This document shows positions 8,305-17,344 of a stretch of DNA of 64,000 nt, piece by piece (position 1 is the first letter of the stretch; each line of letters starts with the position of its first letter). Source of the stretch: Mycobacteroides salmoniphilum (lineage in GTDB: Bacteria; Actinomycetota; Actinomycetes; Mycobacteriales; Mycobacteriaceae); NCBI RefSeq assembly GCF_004924335.1, contig NZ_CP024633.1:3286001-3350000 (forward strand), read 5' to 3'. The notes beneath the pieces are model-generated. The model made no database searches. It was not told where the DNA came from and was given only the letters and a program-made list of their open reading frames with translations. Made by a program: the position numbers and the translations under genes.

Positions 8305-8450
8305 GTGGCTGCGTTTGATGAGTTGGTCGCTTTGGTTCGGCCGCCGGATCTGTAGCGGTTCGCGATCGATTGGGAAGCAATCGAATCGTCGATTGGTGCA
8401 CGATTACCGGACGACTACAGATCGATTGTGGGTCACTACGGGTGGTCACA
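8305..8450 (+). pseudogene. SUKH (SMI1/KNR4-like) immunity gene fragment with in-frame TAG
   Basis: From GTG 8305 the frame reads VAAFDELVALVRPPDL, then TAG at 8353-8355, then in the same frame RFAIDWEAIESSIGARLPDDY and RSIVGHYGWSH. This is the start of a SUKH-type protein: a short helix, a W-x-x-(V/I)-E helix, then the LPDDYR hallmark. Similarity is lost after about 8450, and the remaining 340 bp in this frame look random. The gene is therefore both interrupted and truncated. A weak AAAGGA lies upstream of 8305. Confidence 0.65.
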
Positions 8451-8763
8451 TTCCCTGTTGAGTGGCGCAAAAGAGTTGGTGCAGCAATGGACCATGTTCA
8501 ATGACAAACCCGACAAAAGAGATTTCGAGACCGACCAACGCCAAACGGATATCACTCAACTTGATCAAGTTATCGTCGTTGACCAGTTTGGCCAGCGCAG
8601 TATCGATCGCGCTGTCTACCTGACTGACCGCGTCATCGATTCGCTTTACAGTTTTCTCGGCTTTCTTAACCCGGCTACGCAAGCGTTCCGACTCTTCCTC
8701 GAGCCGTTTGAGTCGCCTTTCCAGGCTGTCTGGCTCAACCGTTATCTCCGGCGAGTGCCCCAC
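8446..8763 (-). CDS. Small coiled-coil protein
   Basis: A 105-residue protein. Residues 14-60 are dense in Glu, Lys and Arg with heptad spacing (LERRLKRLEEESERLRSR and further), a strong coiled-coil prediction, followed by a more hydrophobic C-terminal part containing LVGLEISFVGFVIEHG. No family is recognised. It overlaps the 3' end of the upstream membrane-protein gene by 29 bp on the same strand, which suggests translational coupling. Its own 3' end abuts the SUKH fragment on the other strand. It probably belongs to the accessory island beside tRNA-Ala. Confidence 0.5.
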   Translation of the reverse strand: MGHSPEITVEPDSLERRLKRLEEESERLRSRVKKAEKTVKRIDDAVSQVDSAIDTALAKLVNDDNLIKLSDIRLALVGLEISFVGFVIEHGPLLHQLFCATQQGM

Positions 8764-8965
8764 AACAGTTATGACGGTCCCCTTCGGGGGTGATCACGTT
8801 GTCGCCACCGCCCTTCTTGGAGCTCCTAAGCGGCCCGCCAAGAAATTCACCAATCCCCTTGCGCCACTGAATCGACCGATCCGATATCCGATTCCAAGCC
8901 ACCGTGAGCCCCACCGCTGCAAACAGGGCGCCAAACACCTGTATCAGGAAACCTGCTAGCTCCAT
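8735..8965 (-). CDS. Small membrane protein
   Basis: A 76-residue protein with a hydrophobic N-terminal segment (GFLIQVFGALFAAVGLTVAW, about residues 4-23) followed by a basic stretch and a polar tail ending CCGALAGDNG. The family is not recognised; size and layout resemble small phage or stress membrane proteins. It overlaps the following coiled-coil gene by 29 bp, so the two are likely translated together. Its position directly downstream of the tRNA-Ala terminator fits an accessory insertion. Confidence 0.45.
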   Translation of the reverse strand: MELAGFLIQVFGALFAAVGLTVAWNRISDRSIQWRKGIGEFLGGPLRSSKKGGGDNVITPEGDRHNCCGALAGDNG

Positions 8966-9089
8966 GAACGTCCCCTTACCCGTCCCAGTCGGTTGACAGT
9001 CTGCGCGTCGACTGCCAGCTGACCCGCAACGTCACCATCAGTACCGACGGAGAGACCGAGACCCGGGTTGCCATTTGGGCTCTGAGTAC

Positions 9090-9118
9090 AAAAAATCCCA
9101 GGTCATTGACCTGGGATT
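9090..9118 (-). terminator. Intrinsic terminator after tRNA-Ala
   Basis: AATCCCAGGTCA (9094-9105) and TGACCTGGGATT (9107-9118) are perfect arms. On the minus strand the stem is followed by a T run (GGGATTTTTTG). It lies five bases beyond the 3' end of the tRNA and ends its transcript. Confidence 0.9.
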
Positions 9119-9122
9119 ATTG

Positions 9123-9195
9123 TGGAGCTAAGGGGATTCGAACCCCTGACCCCCACACTGCCAGTGTGGTGCGCTACCAGCTGCGCCATAGCCCC
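9123..9195 (-). tRNA. tRNA-Ala (GGC anticodon)
   Basis: A 73-nt minus-strand cloverleaf, 5' GGGGCTATGGCGCAGC and 3' TTAGCTCCA. The acceptor stem holds the G3:U70 wobble pair that identifies alanine tRNAs. The anticodon arm reads CACACTGGCAGTGTG, giving anticodon GGC, and the T arm GGGGTTCGAATCCCC is canonical. The CCA end is not encoded (the next bases are CAA). Confidence 0.96.
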
Positions 9196-9250
9196 ATGTT
9201 TAGTTGCGTGCTCGGACGAAGTTACACCACGGCGACGGGCTCTCAAAATC

Positions 9251-10516
9251 TCAGCGCTCCGGCCCACCAACATCCTCTGCTACTTCCTGCATACTCCTAA
9301 CCTGCGGTGACGCAAGTCTCCCCAGCGTCTCGGGCGCAAAGATCCATGCCACCGCCGCGATCAGCGGCATCGCGCCCCCCACCACGAACGCCCATCCATA
9401 GGACGCGTGCTCGACGATCACCCCAGCGACCACGGGCCCGATCACCAGCCCGATATCGGACGTCATCTGGAAGGTGGCCAGCGCCGTCCCCGCCCTGCCC
9501 CTGCTGCCCACCACATCGGCCACGGCGGCCTGCTGCGGGGAGGCGTACAGCCCCGCACCGATCCCCCCGATGAGCGAGAGCACGATGAGCAGGGGCAGCG
9601 ATGACACAAAGCCCATCGCCACCACGGTCGACCCGCACACCACCAGCCCCCCGACCACAAGCGGCTTACGCCCGATGTCGTCGGACCACGACCCCGCCAG
9701 GAACGCCGTCGACACGTCCCCCGCCGCGAACGCCGCGAACACCAACCCGGCAGCACCCGGTCGCTGATGCAGCGCCTCGATCACAAACAGTGGCAACAAT
9801 GCACCGCGGATCCCAAAGATCGCCCAGCCCGCGCTGAAATTCGACATCAGGGCGGCCAGGAACGTCCGATGGTGCAGCGCGGATGTCAACGTCACCGGGG
9901 CGCCGTGATGTTCGTCGGCGACCTCCAACAGTGTGGAGCGCCGCAGCCCGAAATAGACCAGCACGACGACAATCACCAGCGCCGCCGCATAAATGATGAA
10001 GGGCGCCGAAAGACTCAGGCCCACAACGGCACTACCCAAGGCCGGTCCGGCCACCATGCCGAGCAGAAAGCTCGACCCGTACAGCCCCTGCGCACGTCCG
10101 CGAATCTCTTCGGGCGCTATGCGCACCAGCAGCGCGGCCGCCGACACGGTGAACATCGTGGAGCCGACACCGCCGAGTGATCGGAACACCAAGAGCTGCC
10201 AATAGCTATGCACGAAGGCGCAGATGCCGGTGGATACCGCAACGATCAGCAGTCCGGTCATGTAGACCCAGCGCTCCCCCAGCCGCTGGACCAACGCCCC
10301 CGCGGCAGGTGCGAACACCAACCGGAATGCGGCGAACGAGCTCACCACCGCGGTCGCCGCGGTTACGCTCACCCCGAAGCTACGGGCATACTGCGGCAGC
10401 GCGGGCGCCACCACACCGAACCCGAGCGCGATCACCAGGCTCGCGACAACCAGAACCCATATCTCCCATGGCAGACGCGGTTTTACCGTTGCGACATCGT
10501 CGGTACAGCCACTCAA
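9251..10516 (-). CDS. MFS family transporter
   Basis: A 421-residue major facilitator with about 12 hydrophobic helices. Typical drug-efflux-type features: the motif-A-like segment in the 2-3 loop ([14 protein letters not shown]), its second copy [15 protein letters not shown] in the C-half, and a glycine-rich motif-C-like region in GVGSTMF and [13 protein letters not shown]. It acts in the inner membrane, probably exporting a drug or metabolite; the substrate is unknown. The proposed TTG start overlaps the stop of phosphoglucomutase by 3 bp (TTGA), so translation is probably coupled. A start slightly further in cannot be excluded. Confidence 0.85.
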   Translation of the reverse strand: MSGCTDDVATVKPRLPWEIWVLVVASLVIALGFGVVAPALPQYARSFGVSVTAATAVVSSFAAFRLVFAPAAGALVQRLGERWVYMTGLLIVAVSTGICAFVHSYWQLLVFRSLGGVGSTMFTVSAAALLVRIAPEEIRGRAQGLYGSSFLLGMVAGPALGSAVVGLSLSAPFIIYAAALVIVVVLVYFGLRRSTLLEVADEHHGAPVTLTSALHHRTFLAALMSNFSAGWAIFGIRGALLPLFVIEALHQRPGAAGLVFAAFAAGDVSTAFLAGSWSDDIGRKPLVVGGLVVCGSTVVAMGFVSSLPLLIVLSLIGGIGAGLYASPQQAAVADVVGSRGRAGTALATFQMTSDIGLVIGPVVAGVIVEHASYGWAFVVGGAMPLIAAVAWIFAPETLGRLASPQVRSMQEVAEDVGGPER

Positions 10517-12144
10517 CCGATGACCGCCGAGACAACCTCCCGTGCGGCATCTTGTACCTGGCTCAAGTGCTCGGCACCCTTAAACGATTCTGCATAGATC
10601 TTGTATACATCCTCGGTGCCCGATGGCCGCGCCGCGAACCAGGCGTTTTCGGTGACAACCTTGAGCCCGCCGATCGGTGCCCCATTGCCGGGCGCGTTCG
10701 TCAGCTTGGCGACGATGGGCTCACCGGCCAGCTCGGTGGCGCTCACCTGCTCGGGCGAGAGCTTGCTCAGTATCGACTTCTGTTCGCGACTCGCTGGCGC
10801 ATCAACGCGGGCATACGTTGGGGCGCCGTACTTCTCGGTCAGCGCGGCGTACCGCTGCGATGGCGTGGCTCCGGTGACCGCCAGTATCTCCGAGGCCAGT
10901 AATGCGGCGATGATGCCGTCCTTGTCGGTGGTCCACACCGACCCGTCGCGGCGCAAGAAGGACGCCCCGGCGCTCTCCTCACCGCCGAAACCGATTGTTC
11001 CGCCTATCAACCCGTCCACAAACCACTTGAATCCGACCGGAACCTCGAGCAACGTCCGGCCCAATCCCGCCACCACCCGATCGATGATCGACGAGCTCAC
11101 CAGGGTCTTGCCCACCGCAGTCTCGGCGGCCCAGCCATCACGGTGACTGAACAGGTAGTCGATGGCCACCGCCAGGTAGTGATTGGGATTCATCAGGCCC
11201 GCATCGGGAGTCACGATGCCGTGGCGATCCGAATCGGCGTCGTTCCCCGTCGCGATCTGGTACTTGTCCCGCGAGGCCACCAGCGAGGCCATCGCGTCCG
11301 GCGACGAGCAGTCCATCCGGATCTTGCCGTCGTGGTCCAGGGTCATGAACCTCCAGGTGGCGTCCACCAGCGGATTCACCACGGTCAGCTCGAGCGACCA
11401 CCGGTCGGCGATCGCGGCCCAATAGTCGACGCTGGCCCCGCCGAGCGGGTCGGCGCCAATCCGGATTCCGGCATCCTTGATGACGCCGAGGTCGACGACA
11501 TTGATCAGGTCGTCCACATAGGTCTGCTGAAAGTCGTACCGCTGCGCCGATTTCAGCGCCTGCGCCAACGAAACCCGCGTCACCGAGCGCCATCCCGAGC
11601 GCAGAATCTCGTTGGCGCGAGCAGCGATCACGCCGGTGGCATCGGCGTCGGCAGGCCCACCGTGCGGCGGGTTGTATTTGAATCCACCATCCCGAGGCGG
11701 GTTATGCGATGGAGTGACCACAATCCCGTCGGCCAACCCCGTCGTCCTACCGTGGTTGTACCGCAAGATGGCATGACTCACCGCCGGCGTCGGCGTGTAT
11801 CGGTCTCTTGAATCCACAGCCACCACAACGTCATTGGCATGCAACACCTCGAGTGCGCTCGTCCATGCCGGCTCGGAGAGCGCATGGGTATCGCGGCCGA
11901 TGAACAGCGGCCCGGTGATGCCCTGCGACGCCCGGTACTCGACTATCGCGGCGGTGGTGGCCACGATATGCGCCTCGTTGAAGGCGCCGTCAAGGCTGGA
12001 CCCGCGGTGCCCCGAGGTCCCGAAGGCGACCTGCTGTGCGACGTTCGCCGGGTCGGGCTCTATCGCGTAGTACGCGGTCACCACGTGGGCGATGTCGATG
12101 AGGTCTTCCGGCTGGGCCGGCTGTCCGGCGCGCGCATTGCTCAC
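10513..12144 (-). CDS. pgmA: Phosphoglucomutase (alpha-D-glucose phosphate-specific)
   Basis: A 543-residue enzyme interconverting glucose 1-phosphate and glucose 6-phosphate, feeding glycogen, trehalose and cell-wall sugar nucleotides. It begins [16 protein letters not shown] and has [10 protein letters not shown], the phosphoserine loop TPSHNPP, the metal-binding loop NDADSDRHG, the sugar-specificity motif GFGGEESAG and the phosphate-binding [10 protein letters not shown] near the end. Length and N-terminus match M. tuberculosis Rv3068c (547 residues). GTG 12144 is the start because family similarity begins exactly there; the open frame upstream is unrelated. It lies second to last in a five-gene minus-strand run. 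Confidence 0.96.
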   Translation of the reverse strand: MSNARAGQPAQPEDLIDIAHVVTAYYAIEPDPANVAQQVAFGTSGHRGSSLDGAFNEAHIVATTAAIVEYRASQGITGPLFIGRDTHALSEPAWTSALEVLHANDVVVAVDSRDRYTPTPAVSHAILRYNHGRTTGLADGIVVTPSHNPPRDGGFKYNPPHGGPADADATGVIAARANEILRSGWRSVTRVSLAQALKSAQRYDFQQTYVDDLINVVDLGVIKDAGIRIGADPLGGASVDYWAAIADRWSLELTVVNPLVDATWRFMTLDHDGKIRMDCSSPDAMASLVASRDKYQIATGNDADSDRHGIVTPDAGLMNPNHYLAVAIDYLFSHRDGWAAETAVGKTLVSSSIIDRVVAGLGRTLLEVPVGFKWFVDGLIGGTIGFGGEESAGASFLRRDGSVWTTDKDGIIAALLASEILAVTGATPSQRYAALTEKYGAPTYARVDAPASREQKSILSKLSPEQVSATELAGEPIVAKLTNAPGNGAPIGGLKVVTENAWFAARPSGTEDVYKIYAESFKGAEHLSQVQDAAREVVSAVIG

Positions 12145-12193
12145 CCGCACGATTCTGCCCGGATCAGGTGAACCGTGTCTTACCGAACGGCCG

Positions 12194-12517
12194 CTATTGG
12201 AGGGGCTGAATGCCGACGGCGGTGCCATATGCGCACACCTCGACACCCGTGTTGGCGTATTCGGTCGTCTCGAATCGGAACGCGACCACGGCATTGGCGC
12301 CGCGCGACTCCGCCTCGGCGGCCAGCCGCGACAGTGCCTCGCGACGGCTCTCGTGCAGCAATTGAGTGATGCCCTTGAGCTCACCACCGGCGATGGATTT
12401 GAAGGAGGCGGCAAGGTTCGAACCGATGTGCCGCGACCGCACCGTCAGGCCGAAGACCTCGCCAAACACCGCGGCGATCTTGTATCCGGGGATGTCATTG
12501 CTCGTCACGATGATCAT
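12194..12517 (-). CDS. YbjQ/UPF0145 family heavy-metal-binding-domain protein
   Basis: A 107-residue protein of the YbjQ (UPF0145) family, which forms beta-rich pentamers. The pattern is complete: start [14 protein letters not shown], central [23 protein letters not shown], then the Arg-rich helix [29 protein letters not shown]. The family carries the name heavy-metal-binding domain, but a metal role is not proven. It sits 26 bp after the second carboxylesterase and 49 bp before pgmA, inside one directional run. Confidence 0.88.
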   Translation of the reverse strand: MIIVTSNDIPGYKIAAVFGEVFGLTVRSRHIGSNLAASFKSIAGGELKGITQLLHESRREALSRLAAEAESRGANAVVAFRFETTEYANTGVEVCAYGTAVGIQPLQ

Positions 12518-12543
12518 GGGCCCAACGTACCGCCGTGCGTGCG

Positions 12544-14049
12544 CTAGGCGATGGAGGCGACGTCCTGCCAGAGCGGGCGCCGATCACCATCGGGGTCGCT
12601 CTCCACCCGTGAGGGGCTGTCGATGATCAGCACCTGGCGGTCCGGCACCGCGTACATCGGCCAGCCCTCACCGGGCGCCCCGGTACGCGCGAAGGTGAGC
12701 CAACGCCTTTGCATCTCGTCGCTAACGGCGCGCGCCTGGGCGCGATCCCCGCGTCCCGACAGGAACGGCGCGGCCACGGTTCGATAGGTACCGAAGACCG
12801 CGAGCAGCTCGATGGCATGGGTAGGTCCCAGCCCGTAGCGACGCAGTGCCCGCGTGGCGTAGTCGTACCGGTAGAAGTAGACCGGCGCATGCCGACCGTG
12901 TGCATCGGCCACCCGCCAGGCCGCTGATCCGAAGGCCAGGTCACCCGCGAGCTGCAGGAGCGCCTTCTCCGACGGGTAACCGTCATAGCCGCCGATGATC
13001 CGCTGCACATACTCGGGACCGCCCTTGGATAGGGAATGCTCAAGCGCCTCCGGCGTGATCGGCAGAATCTTGAGTATCTTCGTGAAGAGGGTGGCCTCCT
13101 CGGCGTTGTACCCAATGATAAGCGGAACACGATGTGCCTCACCGCGTTCCAGCGCCTCGTTCGGATCGACAGGGAGCACATCACCGTCGATACTCGGCCC
13201 GAACCGCAACGATAGCCCCGGCACATGCTTGGCCGTCCCCATCAACCGGAAGAAGGCCTTAACCAGCTGACGCGGCTTGGCTGTCAACACCGTTTCGGCG
13301 GCATTGGAGTCCGTTGCGCCCAGGTAGTTCACGAACTGGCGCGCGTTGATGGCGGCGTCCTCGGGACGGATGACGAGACCGGAGGCGGTGCTCTGACAGA
13401 TGGCACGGTGGAAAAGCCCCGCCGCCGAGGGCACCGCGAGCAGGGTGTTCACCGCATGCGACCCGGCGCTCTCCCCGAAGATCGTCACATTGTTCGGATC
13501 GCCTCCGAACGCCCCGATGTTGTCGTGCACCCACCGCAACGCCAGTACCAAATCACGCAGATACAGATTGCTGTCAATCGTGTGCGTCTCATCGGACAGC
13601 GACGAAAGATCCAGCGCGCCAAGAGCACCCAGCCGATAGTTGACCGAGACGTAGACACATCCCTGCCGCGCCAGGCTCGCACCGTCGTAGAGCGGTGTAG
13701 CCGAGCTACCCAAGAAGTACCCGCCCCCGTGAATGAAGAACATGACCGGCAGCGGCCCGGTGACCGGCCCTTCCGGGGCTACCACGTTGAGGGTCAGGCA
13801 ATCCTCGCTGAGCTTCTGGGGCTTGCCGGGCAGGATGATGGCGTAGCGATGCTGCTGGATGGAGGCGGCGCCCCAGGTACGGCACTTACGCACCCCGACC
13901 CACGGCTGGGCCGGGCGCGGCGCACGCAGGCGCAGCGGCCCCACGGGCGGTTCCGCATAGGGAATCCCGCGGAAGCGGTGCACGCCGCCCCGGGTGAATC
14001 CTTCGACAGTGCCGTTGACCGTGTTGATGCGGATGGGCTTCTTTGCCAT
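12544..14049 (-). CDS. Carboxylesterase/lipase family protein (type B)
   Basis: A 501-residue alpha/beta hydrolase of the type-B carboxylesterase family. Visible: the oxyanion-hole block FFIHGGGYFLGSS, the nucleophile elbow FGESAGSHAV (Ser in GESAG), an acidic residue in IIGYNAEEATLF, and a His in GLGPTHAIELLAVFG. It hydrolyses carboxylic esters, substrate unknown. No signal peptide is seen. It is paralogous to the gene just upstream with matching motifs throughout, so the pair is a tandem duplication. ATG 14049 (MAKKP) is preferred over GTG 14055. Confidence 0.9.
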   Translation of the reverse strand: MAKKPIRINTVNGTVEGFTRGGVHRFRGIPYAEPPVGPLRLRAPRPAQPWVGVRKCRTWGAASIQQHRYAIILPGKPQKLSEDCLTLNVVAPEGPVTGPLPVMFFIHGGGYFLGSSATPLYDGASLARQGCVYVSVNYRLGALGALDLSSLSDETHTIDSNLYLRDLVLALRWVHDNIGAFGGDPNNVTIFGESAGSHAVNTLLAVPSAAGLFHRAICQSTASGLVIRPEDAAINARQFVNYLGATDSNAAETVLTAKPRQLVKAFFRLMGTAKHVPGLSLRFGPSIDGDVLPVDPNEALERGEAHRVPLIIGYNAEEATLFTKILKILPITPEALEHSLSKGGPEYVQRIIGGYDGYPSEKALLQLAGDLAFGSAAWRVADAHGRHAPVYFYRYDYATRALRRYGLGPTHAIELLAVFGTYRTVAAPFLSGRGDRAQARAVSDEMQRRWLTFARTGAPGEGWPMYAVPDRQVLIIDSPSRVESDPDGDRRPLWQDVASIA

Positions 14050-14093
14050 CGGCACATCCTAGGCAACCAACCGGTTGGCCCACAATGCCCGAT

Positions 14094-15614
14094 TCAGAGA
14101 GTGAGACTGAAGCCCTCCCATGCCGAGCGCCGGGTGGCCTCCGGGTCCAGCTCCACCCGGGTGGCGTGGTCGAACACCATCACCGCGCGATCCGGGGGCT
14201 CATAGGTGGGCCAGCCATCTCCGGGAATTCCACTGCGTGCGAACGCAAGCCAGCGGCGCTGCACATCATTGCTGACCCGCACGGCATCCCGGCGCCCGAT
14301 GGCCCCGGCCATCACGGTACCCATCGCGCCGCGGTAACTATCGAACACGGCGAGCAATTCTGTGGCATGTGTGGCGCCCATGCCGGCCATCCGCAGCGCT
14401 CCGGGTGCGTAGTCGTACCGGTAGAAATACACCGGCGCGTACCGATGGTGGGCCTCGGCCATTTGCCAGGCCGCCGTGGAGAAGTTCATGTCCCCGGCAA
14501 GCTTGACGCATGCGGAACGCGCCGGGTACCCCGGATACGCCGCCACGATGCGGTCACGATGGACGGGTCCGCCGCGCATCAGCATTCCCTCCAGCGCGGG
14601 CTCCGACAGCGGCATCATCTTGAGGACCCGGGTGAAGAGTTTGGCCTCGTCGGCGTTGTGGCCGACGATCAGCGGAACACGATGTGCCTCACCGTGTTCC
14701 ATTGCCTCAACGGGATGGCGGGGCAGGTAGTGGCCGTCGATGCACGGACCGATCGCGAACGATCCGCCCGGCATGTTCGCCACGATGTCGGCAATGAGGG
14801 TATTGAGCGCCGCTCCGAGCTGAGCGGGCGTCGCCCGTAACACGGTCTGCGCGGCTGTTTCCGGTGTGGCACCGAGGATGTGTGCGAACTTCTGCGCATA
14901 CAGCGCGGCCGACTCGGCGGGCACTGCCATGCCGCTGGCGGTGCTCTGGCAGATCGCGCGGTGAAACAGGCCCCCAGCTGCGGGGGTCGCCATCAGCGTC
15001 TCCACGCAGTGCGCGCCCGCGCTTTCCCCGAAGATCGTCACATTGTTCGGATCGCCTCCGAATGCGGTGATGTTGTCGCGCACCCACTGCAGCGCCAGCA
15101 CGACATCGCGCAGGAACAAGTTCCCGTCAATGGTGTGGGTGGTGTTCGACAACGAAGACAGATCGAGGGCACCCAGTGCTCCCACCCGGTAGTTCACCGA
15201 CACGTAGACACACCCACGCCGGGTCAGCGAGCCGCCGTCGTACAGCGGGGTCGCCGAGCTGCCCAACAGATAGCCGCCGCCGTAGATGAAGAACATGACC
15301 GGCAGCGGCTCGTTGGACGGGCGGTCGGGGGTGACGACGTTGACCGTCAAGCAGTCCTCGCTGGCCCGCTGGACGCGTCCGGGTCCCAGCACCCGGTAGC
15401 GCCGCTGCTGCGGGGCCGCCGCACCGAATTCGGTGCAGTCGCGCACTCCGTCCCACGGCAGTGCCGGTTGCGGTGCGCGCAGGCGCAGCAATCCGATCGG
15501 GGGGCGGGCGTACGGAATGGACCGGAAACGCCGCACACCTCCCCGCACGAAGCCTTCGACGATTCCGTGGGGGGTGCGCACGCGGACAGTGGGCGTCTTC
15601 GACCCTGAAGCCAT
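14094..15614 (-). CDS. Carboxylesterase/lipase family protein (type B), tandem paralogue
   Basis: A 506-residue type-B carboxylesterase. The oxyanion block is FFIYGGGYLLGSS, the nucleophile elbow FGESAGAHCV and the acidic loop IVGHNADEAKLF, with a His in MGATHATELLAVFD. It shares near-identical blocks with the downstream copy (VSVNYRVGALGALDLSSLS and FGGDPNNVTIFGESAG), showing tandem duplication followed by divergence. ATG 15614 (MASGSK) is used because family similarity starts after it. The gap to the second copy is 44 bp, so they share a transcript. Confidence 0.9.
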   Translation of the reverse strand: MASGSKTPTVRVRTPHGIVEGFVRGGVRRFRSIPYARPPIGLLRLRAPQPALPWDGVRDCTEFGAAAPQQRRYRVLGPGRVQRASEDCLTVNVVTPDRPSNEPLPVMFFIYGGGYLLGSSATPLYDGGSLTRRGCVYVSVNYRVGALGALDLSSLSNTTHTIDGNLFLRDVVLALQWVRDNITAFGGDPNNVTIFGESAGAHCVETLMATPAAGGLFHRAICQSTASGMAVPAESAALYAQKFAHILGATPETAAQTVLRATPAQLGAALNTLIADIVANMPGGSFAIGPCIDGHYLPRHPVEAMEHGEAHRVPLIVGHNADEAKLFTRVLKMMPLSEPALEGMLMRGGPVHRDRIVAAYPGYPARSACVKLAGDMNFSTAAWQMAEAHHRYAPVYFYRYDYAPGALRMAGMGATHATELLAVFDSYRGAMGTVMAGAIGRRDAVRVSNDVQRRWLAFARSGIPGDGWPTYEPPDRAVMVFDHATRVELDPEATRRSAWEGFSLTL

Positions 15615-15875
15615 GGCAGTCAAGATAGCTGTCCGCGACCTCAATCGCGCTGTTGGTGGGGGAAATCCAGGTAATTCACCAGCAGCGACACCACCCACAA
15701 CAGATAACTGATCACGGCCTTCAGAAATCGGGCGGCGCCGACTCGATGGATTTCGGACCGGTCACGGGAACGTACCTATCGATGCACCAATAGCAACATT
15801 GGCCCCACCTGCCACTATCGTCACGAGGGTCGATTACTGACGTCGAAACGGCGTCCTGCCCCGGGAAGGTCTGAC

Positions 15876-17339
15876 ATGTCGAGGCGTCGCCGAATCTCCG
15901 TGGTCTTGTTGACCTCGGCCGTAATCGGAACAAGCGTCGCGATCGATGTCGCGCCCTTGGCCGTCGCCGACCCGTGCACCGGCCCCGCCGCAGGGCTCCA
16001 GCCGCCGACCCCCGTCCCCGACGACGGCATACCCGGCCAGGCTCCGCCCATCGGTCGCCGGCCCGCCGGCGCCAATGACAAGGCGCCACTGCCGGAGCTG
16101 GGCAAGTTGCCCCTGGCCATCCTCAAGCAGGTGCTCCCCCAACAGAGCGCCAAGAAGAAGCCGGGATGGGCCCAAGAGATGGCACGCCCCGCCCTGCCCA
16201 ACCCGCCCGAGCCCGGCTCACCGAACAATCTGCAGGACCAGCAGGCCGCTGCCGTCGCACCCGCCCCGGCGCCCGCGATCGGCCCTGCCCCCGAAGCCGC
16301 CGTCTCCCCCTCCACCTCCGTCGTCGGCTGGGTCACCGGTGTGGATACCGGCGCCAACACACTTCAGAAATTCAGCATCTCCGGAACCGACCTCGGAATC
16401 ATGTGGGACAACGGCGATACCGCCGGCCGCCAGGTTCTGATGGCCTTTGGCGACACCTACGGATACTGCGGAATGAGGAGCCAGCAGTGGCGGTACAACA
16501 CCCTGCTGCGCACCCAGGACAAGTCGCTCTCGCGCGGCCTCGCGGTGGCCGAGGGATCGACCTCCAACCCGTATGCCGGTTCCCCGCAGTCACGCCCGGG
16601 TTACTCCAAGCAGATCATCCCGCCCATCAAGTGGGCCGCCCAGGAACGGGGCATCATTCCCACGGCCGCCATCTCCGTCGGGCGCACCCAGTACATGAAC
16701 TACATGTCCATCAAGAGCTGGGACAGTGCCGGCGAATGGACCACCAATTACTCCGCGACCGCGGTGTCCAACGACAACGGACAGAACTGGAAAACGTTCC
16801 CGCAGAGCGTCCGTCCCGCCTCCCCCGACGCCATCAGCCAGGTCCCGTTCACCCCGGGAAATGAGAACTTTCAGCAGGCCGCCTACGTCAAGGGCAACGA
16901 CGGATACATCTACATCTTCGGAACCCCTTCCGGGCGAAGCGGATCCGGTTTCGTGTCACGCGCGTTGCCCGGGAACCTGCCCGACGCCGGCAAGCATGAG
17001 TTCTGGAACACCGACCGGGGCTCCTGGGTACCGGGTGATCCCAACGCAGCGACTCCCATCATCTCGGGCCCGGTCGGTGAGATGTCGGCCCAATACAACA
17101 CCTACCTCAAGAAATACCTGGTGATGTATGGCGACAAGTCCGGCGATGTCCTGCTCTCCACCTCCCCCGCGCCGCAGGGCCCGTGGAGCCCACCGCAGAT
17201 CCTCGTCACCGAGTCACAGATGCCGGGCGGACCCTACGCGCCGTACCTGCATCCGTGGACAACCGGCAAGGAGCTGTATTTCAACCTGTCTCTGTGGTCG
17301 GCGTACAACGTGATGTTGATGCGCACGACCCTTCCGTAA
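15876..17339 (+). CDS. Secreted DUF4185 protein, candidate endo-D-arabinanase (GH183 family)
   Basis: A 487-residue exported protein. The N-terminus MSRRRRISVVLLTSAVIG is a signal peptide with cleavage around AVADP. Residues 30-145 form a Pro/Ala-rich linker. The DUF4185 catalytic domain starts near VVGWVTGVDTGANTLQKFSISGTDLGI and includes LMAFGDTYGYCG, with acidic residues in the early strands. DUF4185 has been assigned to glycoside hydrolase family GH183, whose characterised members cut D-arabinan, a major polymer of the mycobacterial wall. That activity is inferred from the family. It acts outside the membrane and could remodel arabinogalactan or lipoarabinomannan. It is convergent with the thiolase. 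Confidence 0.8.
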   Translation: MSRRRRISVVLLTSAVIGTSVAIDVAPLAVADPCTGPAAGLQPPTPVPDDGIPGQAPPIGRRPAGANDKAPLPELGKLPLAILKQVLPQQSAKKKPGWAQEMARPALPNPPEPGSPNNLQDQQAAAVAPAPAPAIGPAPEAAVSPSTSVVGWVTGVDTGANTLQKFSISGTDLGIMWDNGDTAGRQVLMAFGDTYGYCGMRSQQWRYNTLLRTQDKSLSRGLAVAEGSTSNPYAGSPQSRPGYSKQIIPPIKWAAQERGIIPTAAISVGRTQYMNYMSIKSWDSAGEWTTNYSATAVSNDNGQNWKTFPQSVRPASPDAISQVPFTPGNENFQQAAYVKGNDGYIYIFGTPSGRSGSGFVSRALPGNLPDAGKHEFWNTDRGSWVPGDPNAATPIISGPVGEMSAQYNTYLKKYLVMYGDKSGDVLLSTSPAPQGPWSPPQILVTESQMPGGPYAPYLHPWTTGKELYFNLSLWSAYNVMLMRTTLP

Positions 17340-17344
17340 CAGCC

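Noticed and set aside
9123..9195. Search for a duplicated tRNA 3' end (att site) in 6-9 kb
   Set aside because: No repeat of the T-arm/acceptor sequence was seen by eye, so an intact integrated element is not claimed.
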